Of a stretch of DNA of 15,564 bases, positions 1 to 5,492 are shown one piece after another. Both the position numbers and the translations under genes were made by a program. The stretch lies in the NCBI GenBank assembly GCA_024278395.1, contig JAJRTG010000153.1, forward strand, positions 1-15,564. Direction: 5' to 3'. The stretch comes from Fidelibacterota bacterium (GTDB lineage Bacteria; Bipolaricaulota; Bipolaricaulia; UBA7950; UBA9294). A model generated the notes under the pieces. It saw only the letters and a list, made by a program, of their open reading frames with translations, was not told the origin of the DNA and did no database searches. Position 1 is the stretch's first letter; the number at the start of each line of letters is the position of its first letter.

Positions 1-930
1 TACACCGGCCTGTTCAACATCGGGATCGCCGGATTCTACGCCCTTGGGGCGTACACCTCGGCCCTCATCTCCGGGCCGGCGCCGAGCCCGTGGGAGGGGA
101 GGACGTTCGGCGGGTTCGAACTCCCGTTCATCTTCGGCCTTTTGGGAGCGGCGCTTGTATGCGGAATCGTCGCTCTTCTCATCGGGCTCCCGACCCTGCG
201 GCTGCGCGCGGATTATCTGGCGATCGCCACGATCGGGATCGCCGAGTCGATCAGATTGGTGCTCAACAATGAATCCTGGCTCACCAACGGGGTGTGGGGG
301 ATCCAGGGGATCCCGTCCCCCCTGTACAAGACGATCCACGGCGGGGCGAAGGCATTTCTCGCGGCTCATCCCGGGATCCCCGGATGGATACACGATCTTA
401 TCGCCAAGTCCTACGACTGGTTCTACCTCGCCCTTGTCCTGACGGTCTTGTTCGTCCTCTATCTCCTCGTGGAGCGGCTCGCCCGCGCACCGTGGGGGAG
501 GGTGATCCAGGCGATCCGAGAGGACGAGGATGCGACCGCCATGCTCGGGAAGAACACATTCGCGTACAAGCTCCAGTCGCTCGTCCTCGGGTCGATGGTG
601 ATGGGGATCGGCGGAAGTCTGTACGCTCACTACGCCCGGTTCATCTCTCCCGCCTCGTTCAAGCCGTTCTACGGCACCTTCCTCATCTGGGTGATGCTCA
701 TCCTCGGGGGAAGCGGGAACAACCGGGGAGCGATCCTGGGGAGCTTCGTGGTATGGGGGATCTGGGCGGGGACGGACTTTCTCACCCGGTACTTCCCGGT
801 CTCCGCCACCCAGGCGGCAAGCTTGCGCATCATCCTGATCGCCGTACTGTTGGAGATCATCCTCCTGTGGCGGCCGCAGGGGCTCCTTCCCCCCAGGAAG
901 GCGAAGCTGAAGCTCACTCGCAGCGACTAG
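1..930 (+). CDS. livM: Branched-chain amino acid ABC transporter permease LivM (5' end missing)
   Basis: Inner-membrane permease of a branched-chain amino acid (HAAT family) importer; LivM pairs with LivH to form the channel. The frame is open from the first base of the window, so the start lies outside it and about 309 residues are visible. The first visible residues, GLFNIGIAGFYALGAYTSAL, match the conserved LivM/LivH motif around the early membrane helices. Long hydrophobic segments follow, including LALVLTVLFVLYLLVERL, FLIWVMLILGGSG and IILIAVLLEIILLWRPQG, the last being the usual LivM C-terminal helix. The characteristic cytoplasmic loop GRVIQAIREDEDATAMLGKN, which contacts the ATPase, is present. 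The stop is TAG at 928-930. The livG/livF ATPase genes that often follow livM are absent downstream: a hairpin and then a convergent binding-protein gene come instead. Partners are probably upstream of the window or elsewhere. Family assignment is strong; exact substrate is not proven. Confidence 0.93.
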   Translation, partial: YTGLFNIGIAGFYALGAYTSALISGPAPSPWEGRTFGGFELPFIFGLLGAALVCGIVALLIGLPTLRLRADYLAIATIGIAESIRLVLNNESWLTNGVWGIQGIPSPLYKTIHGGAKAFLAAHPGIPGWIHDLIAKSYDWFYLALVLTVLFVLYLLVERLARAPWGRVIQAIREDEDATAMLGKNTFAYKLQSLVLGSMVMGIGGSLYAHYARFISPASFKPFYGTFLIWVMLILGGSGNNRGAILGSFVVWGIWAGTDFLTRYFPVSATQAASLRIILIAVLLEIILLWRPQGLLPPRKAKLKLTRSD

Positions 931-958
931 CTTCTTTTCCCCCTCCTCTTCCTTGTCC

Positions 959-991
959 GCCCCCTTCCTTTTGTGAGAAAAGGAAGGGGGC
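959..991. terminator. Hairpin between convergent livM and the LivK-like gene
   Basis: A perfect 14-bp inverted repeat (arms 959-972 and 978-991, 5-base loop GTGAG) lies 28 bases after the livM stop and 54 bases beyond the stop of the convergent gene. It can serve both transcripts. Neither side has a clear T tract after the stem, so it may act through the A/T-rich inner stem, with Rho, or as a 3'-end stabiliser. A second short GC hairpin (GCCC/GGGC around 993-1004) follows. Confidence 0.6.
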
Positions 992-1045
992 AGCCCTTTC
1001 GGGCCGCCCCACAACAAGAGGAGAGAAGAAGTTATTAGGAGGCGT

Positions 1046-2254
1046 TTATCCCGAGACGTTCATCACCGGGACGACATGGCACCCCTTGATCTTCCAGATC
1101 AGGATTCCACCCTCAACGTCACCGTTGTCTTTGAAGTCCACGGTGCCGGAGAGCCCCTCGTAGTTGATCTCCTTACCCGCTTTCAGGAGGGAGACCGCCT
1201 TGGCGAACTCGCCGTAGTAGACCTTCTCGCCGGGCGGGTTGGCCACCGCGCGCAGGTTATCGCGGATCGCCTGACCGGTAGCGGCACCGGCTCTCTCCAT
1301 CGCCAGGGCGATCAGCATCACCGCGTCGTAGGCCTGGTAGTAGTACGGAACCGTGCTCTTTCCGAACTCCGCCTCATAGTCGGCATCGCACTGAGCGGTG
1401 CGGAAACCGGCTGCGGCGACCGTCCCGTATGCCCCTTCGATCGGGCCCGGATTGTCTCCGGATTGGCATGCCGGCCCCGGGGCCACCCCTTCGCCCTTCA
1501 TCCCGTCCGAGAAGAGGAACTGTCCCTGGTAACCGGCCTCCACCGCCTCAACGATCTGCTTGTTCCCATCGACGGGGTAACTGATCATGAGGATGGCGTC
1601 GGGATCTCCTGCGGTGGCCTTCTCCACCTCCCCCCGATAGGAGGGCTTGTTCTCCTCGTACGGGACCGAGGCGGGAACCTCTCCGCCGTAGGACTCGAAG
1701 TTCTTCTTGAACACATCGGCAAGGCCCTTCCCGTAGGCGTTGTTTACGTAGATTACGGAGACCTTTTGGTAGTTGAGGATCAACGCCAGGCGGGCGAGGA
1801 CGATCCCCTGTACCTCGTCCGAGACCACCGTGCGGAAGACGTAGTCGTTATCGTTCAGCTCCGGGATGGCCGGAGAGGTGGAAGCGGGCGAAATAAGGAC
1901 GACCTCAGCCGGGATGGTGACGCTCGATGCCGCGATCGTCACCCCGCTTGAGAGGGCACCGACGATCGCCGGGACATGGTCAAGTTCGACGAGCTTCCTC
2001 GCCGCATCTCGACCGACGTCCGGAGAGGTGGCCGTATCCCGGATTACAAGCTCAAGCTCCTTTCCCAGGACCCCACCAGCCGCGTTGATCTGTTCGACCG
2101 CCAGCTTCGCGCCGTTGACGATCGGAGGGCCGTAGGGTCCCAATGCGCCTGTGAGGGACATCAGCGCGCCGATCTTTATCTTATCCGCCCCGATTGCTGA
2201 GACGCTCAACCCGATGACAAGCCCGATGATGATTAACGTAATTGCCTTTTTCAC
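1046..2254 (-). CDS. livK: Branched-chain-type amino acid ABC transporter substrate-binding protein (LivK-like)
   Basis: Exported substrate-binding protein of the periplasmic-binding-protein type I (Peripla_BP_6, Leu/Ile/Val-binding) family. An N-terminal basic stretch and hydrophobic core (KKAITLIIIGLVIGLSVSA) form a signal peptide. No lipobox Cys is seen, which argues for a soluble periplasmic protein. The mature part opens with IKIGALMSLTGALGPYG, the family's first strand and ligand loop, followed by NGAKLAVEQINAAGGVLGKELELVIRD. ALSSGVTIAASSV and VLISPASTSPAI are the usual lobe I binding segments. I start the gene at GTG 2254-2252: AAGGAGG (2261-2267) lies 6 bases upstream. An in-frame TTG at 2260 directly abuts the Shine-Dalgarno and is less likely. 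Length is about 402 residues, normal for the family. It faces livM and has a long structured leader with its own promoter. Substrate could be Leu/Ile/Val, another amino acid, an amide or urea. Confidence 0.9.
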   Translation of the reverse strand: MKKAITLIIIGLVIGLSVSAIGADKIKIGALMSLTGALGPYGPPIVNGAKLAVEQINAAGGVLGKELELVIRDTATSPDVGRDAARKLVELDHVPAIVGALSSGVTIAASSVTIPAEVVLISPASTSPAIPELNDNDYVFRTVVSDEVQGIVLARLALILNYQKVSVIYVNNAYGKGLADVFKKNFESYGGEVPASVPYEENKPSYRGEVEKATAGDPDAILMISYPVDGNKQIVEAVEAGYQGQFLFSDGMKGEGVAPGPACQSGDNPGPIEGAYGTVAAAGFRTAQCDADYEAEFGKSTVPYYYQAYDAVMLIALAMERAGAATGQAIRDNLRAVANPPGEKVYYGEFAKAVSLLKAGKEINYEGLSGTVDFKDNGDVEGGILIWKIKGCHVVPVMNVSG

Positions 2255-2260
2255 TTTCAA

Positions 2261-2267
2261 CCTCCTT
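2261..2267 (-). promoter_or_regulatory. Ribosome binding site that decides the LivK-like start
   Basis: AAGGAGG on the minus strand, 6 bases before GTG at 2254. The spacing rules against the TTG at 2260, which has no spacer. Confidence 0.75.
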
Positions 2268-2331
2268 GAAGATCATAAATTTTTCTTTTTCCGTCACGCC
2301 CTTGTCGTTTTTGGTACCACCTCCTCTCAAT

Positions 2332-2363
2332 AAAAAAAGACCACAGGCACAGCCTGCAGTCCT
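2332..2363 (-). terminator. Intrinsic terminator inside the leader of the LivK-like gene
   Basis: On the minus strand, a stem of 12 pairs (core CAGGC/GCCTG at 2356-2352 and 2348-2344, loop TGT, extended outward with G-U and Watson-Crick pairs to 2363/2337) runs into seven T residues (complement of A2332-2338). It sits about 145 bases after the predicted transcription start and about 80 bases before the gene start. This is the position of a transcription attenuator. It could also end a short stand-alone RNA. Confidence 0.8.
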
Positions 2364-2394
2364 CTTCCGCCCGCTTTGACCTAGCGTTTATCTA

Positions 2395-2502
2395 CTAGGC
2401 CCGGGCGGGCGCAAACATCGTAATCCAATAAACAAGGTGAGAGAAGCGGACGTCGCCGCTCATGCGTTCAATACTATTTCGCGCTTCTCTTACCCTGTTC
2501 AT
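2395..2502 (-). CDS. Possible 35-residue leader peptide of the LivK-like gene
   Basis: An ATG at 2502 lies 10 bases after the -10 element of the minus promoter, so it would be translated from a leaderless or nearly leaderless RNA. The frame closes with two consecutive TAG codons. The distance from promoter to ATG matches that of the divergent Trp leader within one base, which is the main argument for reality. The peptide includes HLVYWITMF near its end, with CTT, GTT and ATT codons unlike the C-ending codons favoured nearby. It is not strongly enriched in Leu, Ile or Val. The last codons form the 5' arm of helix C in the leader. It may instead be an accidental frame through structured RNA. 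Confidence 0.35.
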   Translation of the reverse strand: MNRVREARNSIERMSGDVRFSHLVYWITMFAPARA

Positions 2503-2512
2503 GATCAAAATC

Positions 2513-2541
2513 ACCTTAGCATGAATCGGGGCGTTTGTCAA
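2513..2541 (-). promoter_or_regulatory. Sigma70-type promoter for the LivK-like leader
   Basis: TTGACA (complement of 2536-2541), 17-base spacer, TAAGGT (complement of 2513-2518) on the minus strand. Predicted start near 2506. The -35 hexamer is a perfect consensus. Confidence 0.78.
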
Positions 2542-2560
2542 GTGGTTCAGCGCTTGACAA
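2535..2560. repeat. Inverted repeat spanning both divergent -35 elements
   Basis: TTGTCAAG (2535-2542) and CTTGACAA (2553-2560) are perfect 8-base arms around a 10-base centre. Each arm contains one -35 hexamer, so the symmetry may simply reflect two back-to-back promoters. The same arrangement could also be an operator. RNA polymerase binding on one side should exclude the other. Confidence 0.6.
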
Positions 2561-2582
2561 GCGGGGCGGGAATCGGTAAAGT
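2554..2582 (+). promoter_or_regulatory. Sigma70-type promoter for the Trp leader and trpB2
   Basis: TTGACA at 2554-2559, 17-base spacer, TAAAGT at 2577-2582. Predicted transcription start near 2589-2592. That is 0-3 bases before the leader ATG at 2592, so the leader peptide would be read from a leaderless or nearly leaderless transcript. A second -10-like TAAAAT lies at 2582-2587 but is too far from the -35 (22 bases). Confidence 0.8.
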
Positions 2583-2591
2583 AAAATTGCT

Positions 2592-2642
2592 ATGGCGTAT
2601 ACATTCAAGTTAAGGAGTTGGGTTTGGGGACGCTGGTCCTAA
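2592..2642 (+). CDS. Tryptophan leader peptide, 16 residues with three Trp codons
   Basis: The frame reads MAYTFKLRSWVWGRWS and stops at TAA 2640-2642. Three of the last seven residues are Trp (TGG at 2619, 2625 and 2634), as in trp operon leader peptides such as E. coli TrpL (two adjacent Trp) and actinobacterial ones. It starts 9 bases after the -10 element and has no Shine-Dalgarno, implying leaderless initiation. It ends about 120 bases before trpB2, in a leader with competing base pairings. A Trp-rich peptide in just this place is very unlikely by chance. The inferred role is sensing charged tRNA-Trp through ribosome stalling to control trpB2. It is too short for standard gene callers. 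Confidence 0.85.
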   Translation: MAYTFKLRSWVWGRWS

Positions 2643-2647
2643 ATCCC
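2620..2647 (+). promoter_or_regulatory. Leader hairpin overlapping the Trp codons
   Basis: GGGTTTGGGG (2620-2629) pairs with TCCTAAA-T-CCC (2637-2647) with one bulged T, giving about 10 pairs including G-U pairs around a 7-base loop. It covers all three Trp codons except the first base of the first one, plus the stop codon. This is where a 1:2 pause hairpin lies in classical trp attenuators. A ribosome stalled on any Trp codon would open it. Confidence 0.55.
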
Positions 2648-2674
2648 TCATCTGCCGAATCTGTCTATTAGTCC

Positions 2675-2754
2675 CTCCTTTTGAGCCCTGGTGGCGTTGC
2701 TAGTACGTTCCTTTATCACTAACTAGAACAGGCTAGATCTAAAATCGAAAGGAG
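2675..2754 (+). promoter_or_regulatory. Anti-Shine-Dalgarno pairing that can hide the trpB2 ribosome binding site
   Basis: CTCCTTTTGA (2675-2684) is complementary over 10 positions (one G-U) to TCGAAAGGAG (2745-2754), which contains the trpB2 Shine-Dalgarno AAAGGAG 8 bases before the ATG. The same CTCCTT (2675-2680) can instead pair with AAGGAG (2612-2617) inside the leader-peptide frame. The adjacent GTCCCT (2671-2676) can pair with GGGGAC (2626-2631) within the Trp codons. Between the two anti-SD arms a bulged stem forms: GTT-G-CTAGT (2696-2704) with ACTAGAAC (2722-2729). No T tract follows any leader hairpin, so control of translation seems more likely than an intrinsic terminator. Which state follows from Trp starvation is not settled by eye. 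Confidence 0.55.
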
Positions 2755-2762
2755 ACGTCACC

Positions 2763-4064
2763 ATGCAGAGAATCTTCACTTTAAATCAGCAGGAACTGCC
2801 GACCCGTTGGTACAATGTGCTCGCCGACCTGGATCGGCCGCTCGATCCACCGCTCGATCCGCGTACCCGCGAACCGCTTTCTCCGGAGGCGTTGACAACG
2901 CTCTTCGCCAAGATGTGCGTGGAGCAAGAGGCTTCCACCGATCGGTTCATCGACATACCGGCGGAGGTCCAGGAGATCTACCGGCTGTGGCGGCCGACCC
3001 CCCTTTACCGGGCGGTGAACCTGGAGCGGGAGTTGGAGACCCCGGCGCACATCTATTACAAGTACGAGGGGGCGAGCCCGACCGGTTCCCACAAGACGAA
3101 CACCGCGGTCGCCCAGGCTTACTACAACAAGATCGAGGGGACCAAGCGCCTCACCACCGAGACGGGTGCGGGCCAATGGGGAAGCGCTCTTTCATTCGCA
3201 TGTCAGGCCCTCGGAGTCGATTTGACCGTGTTCATGGTCAGGATCTCCTACGAGCAGAAGCCGTACCGAAAGGCGATGATCGAACTCTACGGCGGAGAGA
3301 TTGTTCCATCGCCGTCGGATCGGACGAAGTCCGGGCGGGCGATTCTGGAGCAGGATCCCGATTCACCCGGATCACTGGGGATCGCCATCTCGGAGGCGAT
3401 CGAGGAGGCGGTGAGCACCGGGGCCAAATACTCGCTGGGCAGCGTCCTCAACCACGTCCTCCTTCACCAGACGGTGATCGGGCAGGAGGCCCTCTCCCAG
3501 ATGGAGCTCGCCGGTGAGTATCCGGACGCGGTCGTCGGCTGTGTGGGTGGGGGGTCGAACTTCGGCGGACTGGCGCTCCCGGTGTTCCACGACGCCAAGG
3601 AACGCGGCCGAAGGGTTGATTTTATCGCTGCCGAGCCGACCGCCTGTCCGACGATGACCAAGGGGGACGTGCGCTACGACTTCGGGGACGAAGCCGAGCT
3701 GACCCCGCTTCTGCGCATGCATACCTTGGGGCACAAGTTCGTTCCGCCGCCGATCCACGCCGGTGGCCTGCGCTACAACGGGATGGCCCCGATCATCACC
3801 CGGCTCGTCGAGGACGGGGTGGTGCGGCCGGTCGCATTCGATCAGGTGGATGTCTTCGCGAGCGCGGTCCTCTTCGCCCGCGTGGAGGGGATCATCCCCG
3901 CTCCCGAGACTGCACACGCGGTGCACGCGGCGGTCGAGCTCGCCCGCGACTGCGCGCGGCGGGACGAGAAGAAGGTCATCCTGATCGGGTTCTCCGGGCA
4001 CGGCTATTTCGACATGTCCGCCTACACCGCCTATCTAGCCGGACGGTTGGTGCGCACAAGCTAG
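2763..4064 (+). CDS. trpB: Tryptophan synthase beta chain, TrpB2 class
   Basis: PLP enzyme that joins indole (or indole from TrpA) with L-serine to give L-tryptophan in the cytoplasm. Its 433 residues exceed the roughly 400 of TrpB1 and fit the longer TrpB2 class. The PLP Schiff-base Lys is K111 in SPTGSHKTNTA. The catalytic Glu is E133 in ETGAGQWGSA, where TrpB1 usually has ETGAGQHG. The PLP-phosphate loop is GGGSN at 262-266. SLGSVLNHVLLHQTVIGQEA and the C-terminal GFSGHGYFD also fit TrpB2. ATG at 2763 has AAAGGAG 8 bases upstream. No trpA or other trp gene is adjacent: the upstream neighbour is divergent and the downstream one convergent. It is thus a one-gene transcription unit behind its own Trp leader. 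TrpB2 can work in indole salvage or with an unlinked TrpA; L-serine or O-phosphoserine preference cannot be read from the sequence. Confidence 0.95.
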   Translation: MQRIFTLNQQELPTRWYNVLADLDRPLDPPLDPRTREPLSPEALTTLFAKMCVEQEASTDRFIDIPAEVQEIYRLWRPTPLYRAVNLERELETPAHIYYKYEGASPTGSHKTNTAVAQAYYNKIEGTKRLTTETGAGQWGSALSFACQALGVDLTVFMVRISYEQKPYRKAMIELYGGEIVPSPSDRTKSGRAILEQDPDSPGSLGIAISEAIEEAVSTGAKYSLGSVLNHVLLHQTVIGQEALSQMELAGEYPDAVVGCVGGGSNFGGLALPVFHDAKERGRRVDFIAAEPTACPTMTKGDVRYDFGDEAELTPLLRMHTLGHKFVPPPIHAGGLRYNGMAPIITRLVEDGVVRPVAFDQVDVFASAVLFARVEGIIPAPETAHAVHAAVELARDCARRDEKKVILIGFSGHGYFDMSAYTAYLAGRLVRTS

Positions 4065-4076
4065 ATCTCTCCCCGC

Positions 4077-4101
4077 GGCCGGGCGGATCCTCCGCCCGGC
4101 C
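4077..4101. terminator. Hairpin between convergent trpB2 and the permease gene
   Basis: A perfect 11-bp GC-rich stem (4077-4087 with 4091-4101, loop TCC) begins 12 bases after the trpB2 stop and ends 9 bases before the end of the convergent permease gene. Only a weak T-rich stretch (TTCTT, 4106-4110) follows on the plus strand. An outer partial repeat (ATCTCTCCCC 4065-4074 with GGGGAGAT 4119-4126) could extend it. It probably serves both genes. Confidence 0.7.
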
Positions 4102-4109
4102 CGGCTTCT

Positions 4110-4757
4110 TCAGGCCGAGGGGAGATAAAACTTCCTCTCCAGCGATTGCAACAGATGGCTCGCGATCGAGACGAGCCCCAGGTAGATCAGTCCCACGATG
4201 AGGAATACGTCGAAGAACCGGAACGTCTGATAGGCGATCAATCGTCCCTGTCCGGTCAGGTCGATCACGGTGACGAGGTAGGCGAGGGAGGAATACTTGA
4301 TGAGGTAGATGAACTCGTTGGAGGAGCCGGGGAGGGCCCGACGGATCATCTGCGGGAGGATGATGGACTTGATCGTCTGCAGCTTCCCCATCCCCAACGC
4401 GCGCGCTGCCTCCCATTGCCCAGTGGGGATCGAGAGGAGCGCTCCGCGCAGGTATTCCGAGTGATAGGCGCCGCTGCACAGACTGAACCCGACGATCGCC
4501 GCGGTGAGCGGACTGAGGATGATCCCCAGGCGCGGGAGGCCGTAGTAGATGATGAAGAGCTGTAACAACAGCGGGGTTCCCCGGAAGATGATCTGATAGA
4601 CGTAGGCGAGCGGGGAGAGGATCGGGCCGCCGTAGGCGCGGGACATGGCGATGATGATCCCGATGAGGAATCCCAGTGGGGCGGCGCAGACGATCATCTC
4701 CAGCGTGACCGCCAGCCCGGCGAGGAGGTGCGGATAGAAAGAGATGATCAAGCTCAT
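4110..4757 (-). CDS. Polar amino acid ABC transporter permease (second permease)
   Basis: Inner-membrane permease of the His/Glu/Gln/Arg (HisM/GlnP, BPD_transp_1) type; 215 residues, normal for the family. Predicted helices include LLAGLAVTLEMIVCAAPLGFLIGIIIAMS near the N terminus, the typical YQIIFRGTPLLLQLFIIYYG, and a C-terminal helix FLIVGLIYLGLVSIASHLL. The ATPase-docking EAA loop is GQWEAARALGMGKLQTIKSIILPQMIRRALPG. Its ATG overlaps the stop of the preceding permease by 4 bases (ATGA, 4754-4757), indicating translational coupling. GGAGGAGGG lies just upstream of the ATG. It is the last gene of the transcript. No ATP-binding subunit follows, because convergent trpB2 is next. Confidence 0.93.
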   Translation of the reverse strand: MSLIISFYPHLLAGLAVTLEMIVCAAPLGFLIGIIIAMSRAYGGPILSPLAYVYQIIFRGTPLLLQLFIIYYGLPRLGIILSPLTAAIVGFSLCSGAYHSEYLRGALLSIPTGQWEAARALGMGKLQTIKSIILPQMIRRALPGSSNEFIYLIKYSSLAYLVTVIDLTGQGRLIAYQTFRFFDVFLIVGLIYLGLVSIASHLLQSLERKFYLPSA

Positions 4758-5446
4758 CGCGCCCTCCTCCCGTATCCGCTCAGCCCGGGGATGCGGATGT
4801 ACCGCTCCACCGCCCAGAAGACGAGCACGCCGCCGTAGGTCAATCCGAGGTAGATCGCCGCGACGGTGAGGTAGATGGGGAGCACGGCGTGGGTGCGGAA
4901 GGCGATGAACTTCCCCCGCGTGAGGAGCTCCACCACCCCCACGGCGAACGCCAGTGCGGTATCCTTGAGCAGGATCGAATATTCGTTAGTCAATCCGGGA
5001 AGGGAGAAGTAAACGGCCTGCGGGATGACGATCAATCGAATGGTCTGCCACTTGGTGAGGCCCAGCGAGCGCGCTGCGTCCGTCTGTCCCTTCCCCACCG
5101 CGAGCAGGCTCCCCCGGTAGATCTGGGACTGATAAGCCCCGCTCCTGAGTCCGAGCGCGAGCAGGACGGCGATGAACGGTGAGAGGTGCACCCCGGGGAA
5201 GCTCCCCACCCCGAAGTAGAACAGGAAGAGGAGGACCAGCGCCGGAAACCCGCGGAAGATACGATCGTAGACGGACAGGGAGAAGCGGAGCCAACGGGGG
5301 CCGTACACGTTCGAAAGCGCGATCGGGAAGCCGATGGCGAACCCGAGCCCCAGGCAGGCGCCCACCAGGAGCATCGTCACCTCCGCTCCCTTGAGTAGGG
5401 AAGGGAGCGATTCTTTGATCAGTTGCAGGATTTCACCGATATCCAT
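4754..5446 (-). CDS. Polar amino acid ABC transporter permease (first permease)
   Basis: Inner-membrane permease of 230 residues, HisQ/GlnP type, likely forming a heterodimer with the next permease. The sequence shows YDRIFRGFPALVLLFLFYFGVGSF, the conserved RGxP region of polar amino acid permeases. The EAA loop is GQTDAARSLGLTKWQTIRLIVIPQAVYFSLPGLTN. Several hydrophobic helices are evident. The ATG at 5446 lacks a recognisable Shine-Dalgarno: the 10 bases before it are mostly a T tract following a strong hairpin. Initiation may depend on coupling or on a processed RNA end. No in-frame start with a better ribosome site is visible nearby. The binding-protein gene lies 46 bases upstream in the same direction. 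Confidence 0.93.
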   Translation of the reverse strand: MDIGEILQLIKESLPSLLKGAEVTMLLVGACLGLGFAIGFPIALSNVYGPRWLRFSLSVYDRIFRGFPALVLLFLFYFGVGSFPGVHLSPFIAVLLALGLRSGAYQSQIYRGSLLAVGKGQTDAARSLGLTKWQTIRLIVIPQAVYFSLPGLTNEYSILLKDTALAFAVGVVELLTRGKFIAFRTHAVLPIYLTVAAIYLGLTYGGVLVFWAVERYIRIPGLSGYGRRAR

Positions 5447-5448
5447 CG

Positions 5449-5483
5449 AAAAAGCGGGAGGAAGGGGGTTCCCCCTTCCTCCC
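5449..5483 (-). terminator. Intergenic hairpin plus T5 between binding-protein and permease genes
   Basis: Perfect 13-base inverted repeat (5456-5468 and 5471-5483, only TT/AA between arms, so the real loop uses a few inner bases). On the minus strand it is followed by GC and five T (complement of A5449-5453), then the permease ATG. It looks like a partial terminator or 3'-end stabiliser, known in other binding-protein-dependent operons (malE-malF, hisJ-hisQ) to give much more binding protein than permease. It shares the GGAAGGGGG/CCCCCTTCC core with the hairpin at 959-991. Confidence 0.72.
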
Positions 5484-5492
5484 GTAGGTGGA

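Larger units (their letters stand above)
2332..2506 (-). ncRNA. Structured 5' leader (candidate attenuator or riboswitch) of the LivK-like gene
   Basis: From the predicted start near 2506 to the T7 tract, the minus transcript of about 175 nt can form several helices. Helix A has 12 of 13 pairs between 2494-2482 and 2448-2436. Helix B is a 5-bp stem (2460-2456 with 2449-2445) that competes with helix A for 2445-2448. Helix C pairs 2411-2405 with 2374-2368 (7 bp), then across a 5x5 internal loop pairs 2399-2395 with 2384-2380 (5 bp, 10-base loop). The terminator stem follows. Competing helices upstream of an intrinsic terminator are typical of attenuators. I do not recognise a known riboswitch. 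I found no T-box sequence before the terminator, and the Pseudomonas livK RNA motif is not evident from memory. Confidence 0.6.

Noticed and set aside
2310..2325. GGTGGTACC on the minus strand resembling the T-box core
   Set aside because: It lies after the leader terminator, not before it, lacks the flanking T-box bases (AGGGTGGNACCGCG), and no competing antiterminator/terminator pair is formed around it.
2643..2740. Intrinsic terminator in the Trp leader, as in E. coli trpL
   Set aside because: No GC-rich stem followed by a T tract is visible; the only T run (2679-2682) is four bases, is part of the anti-SD arm and does not follow a stable stem.
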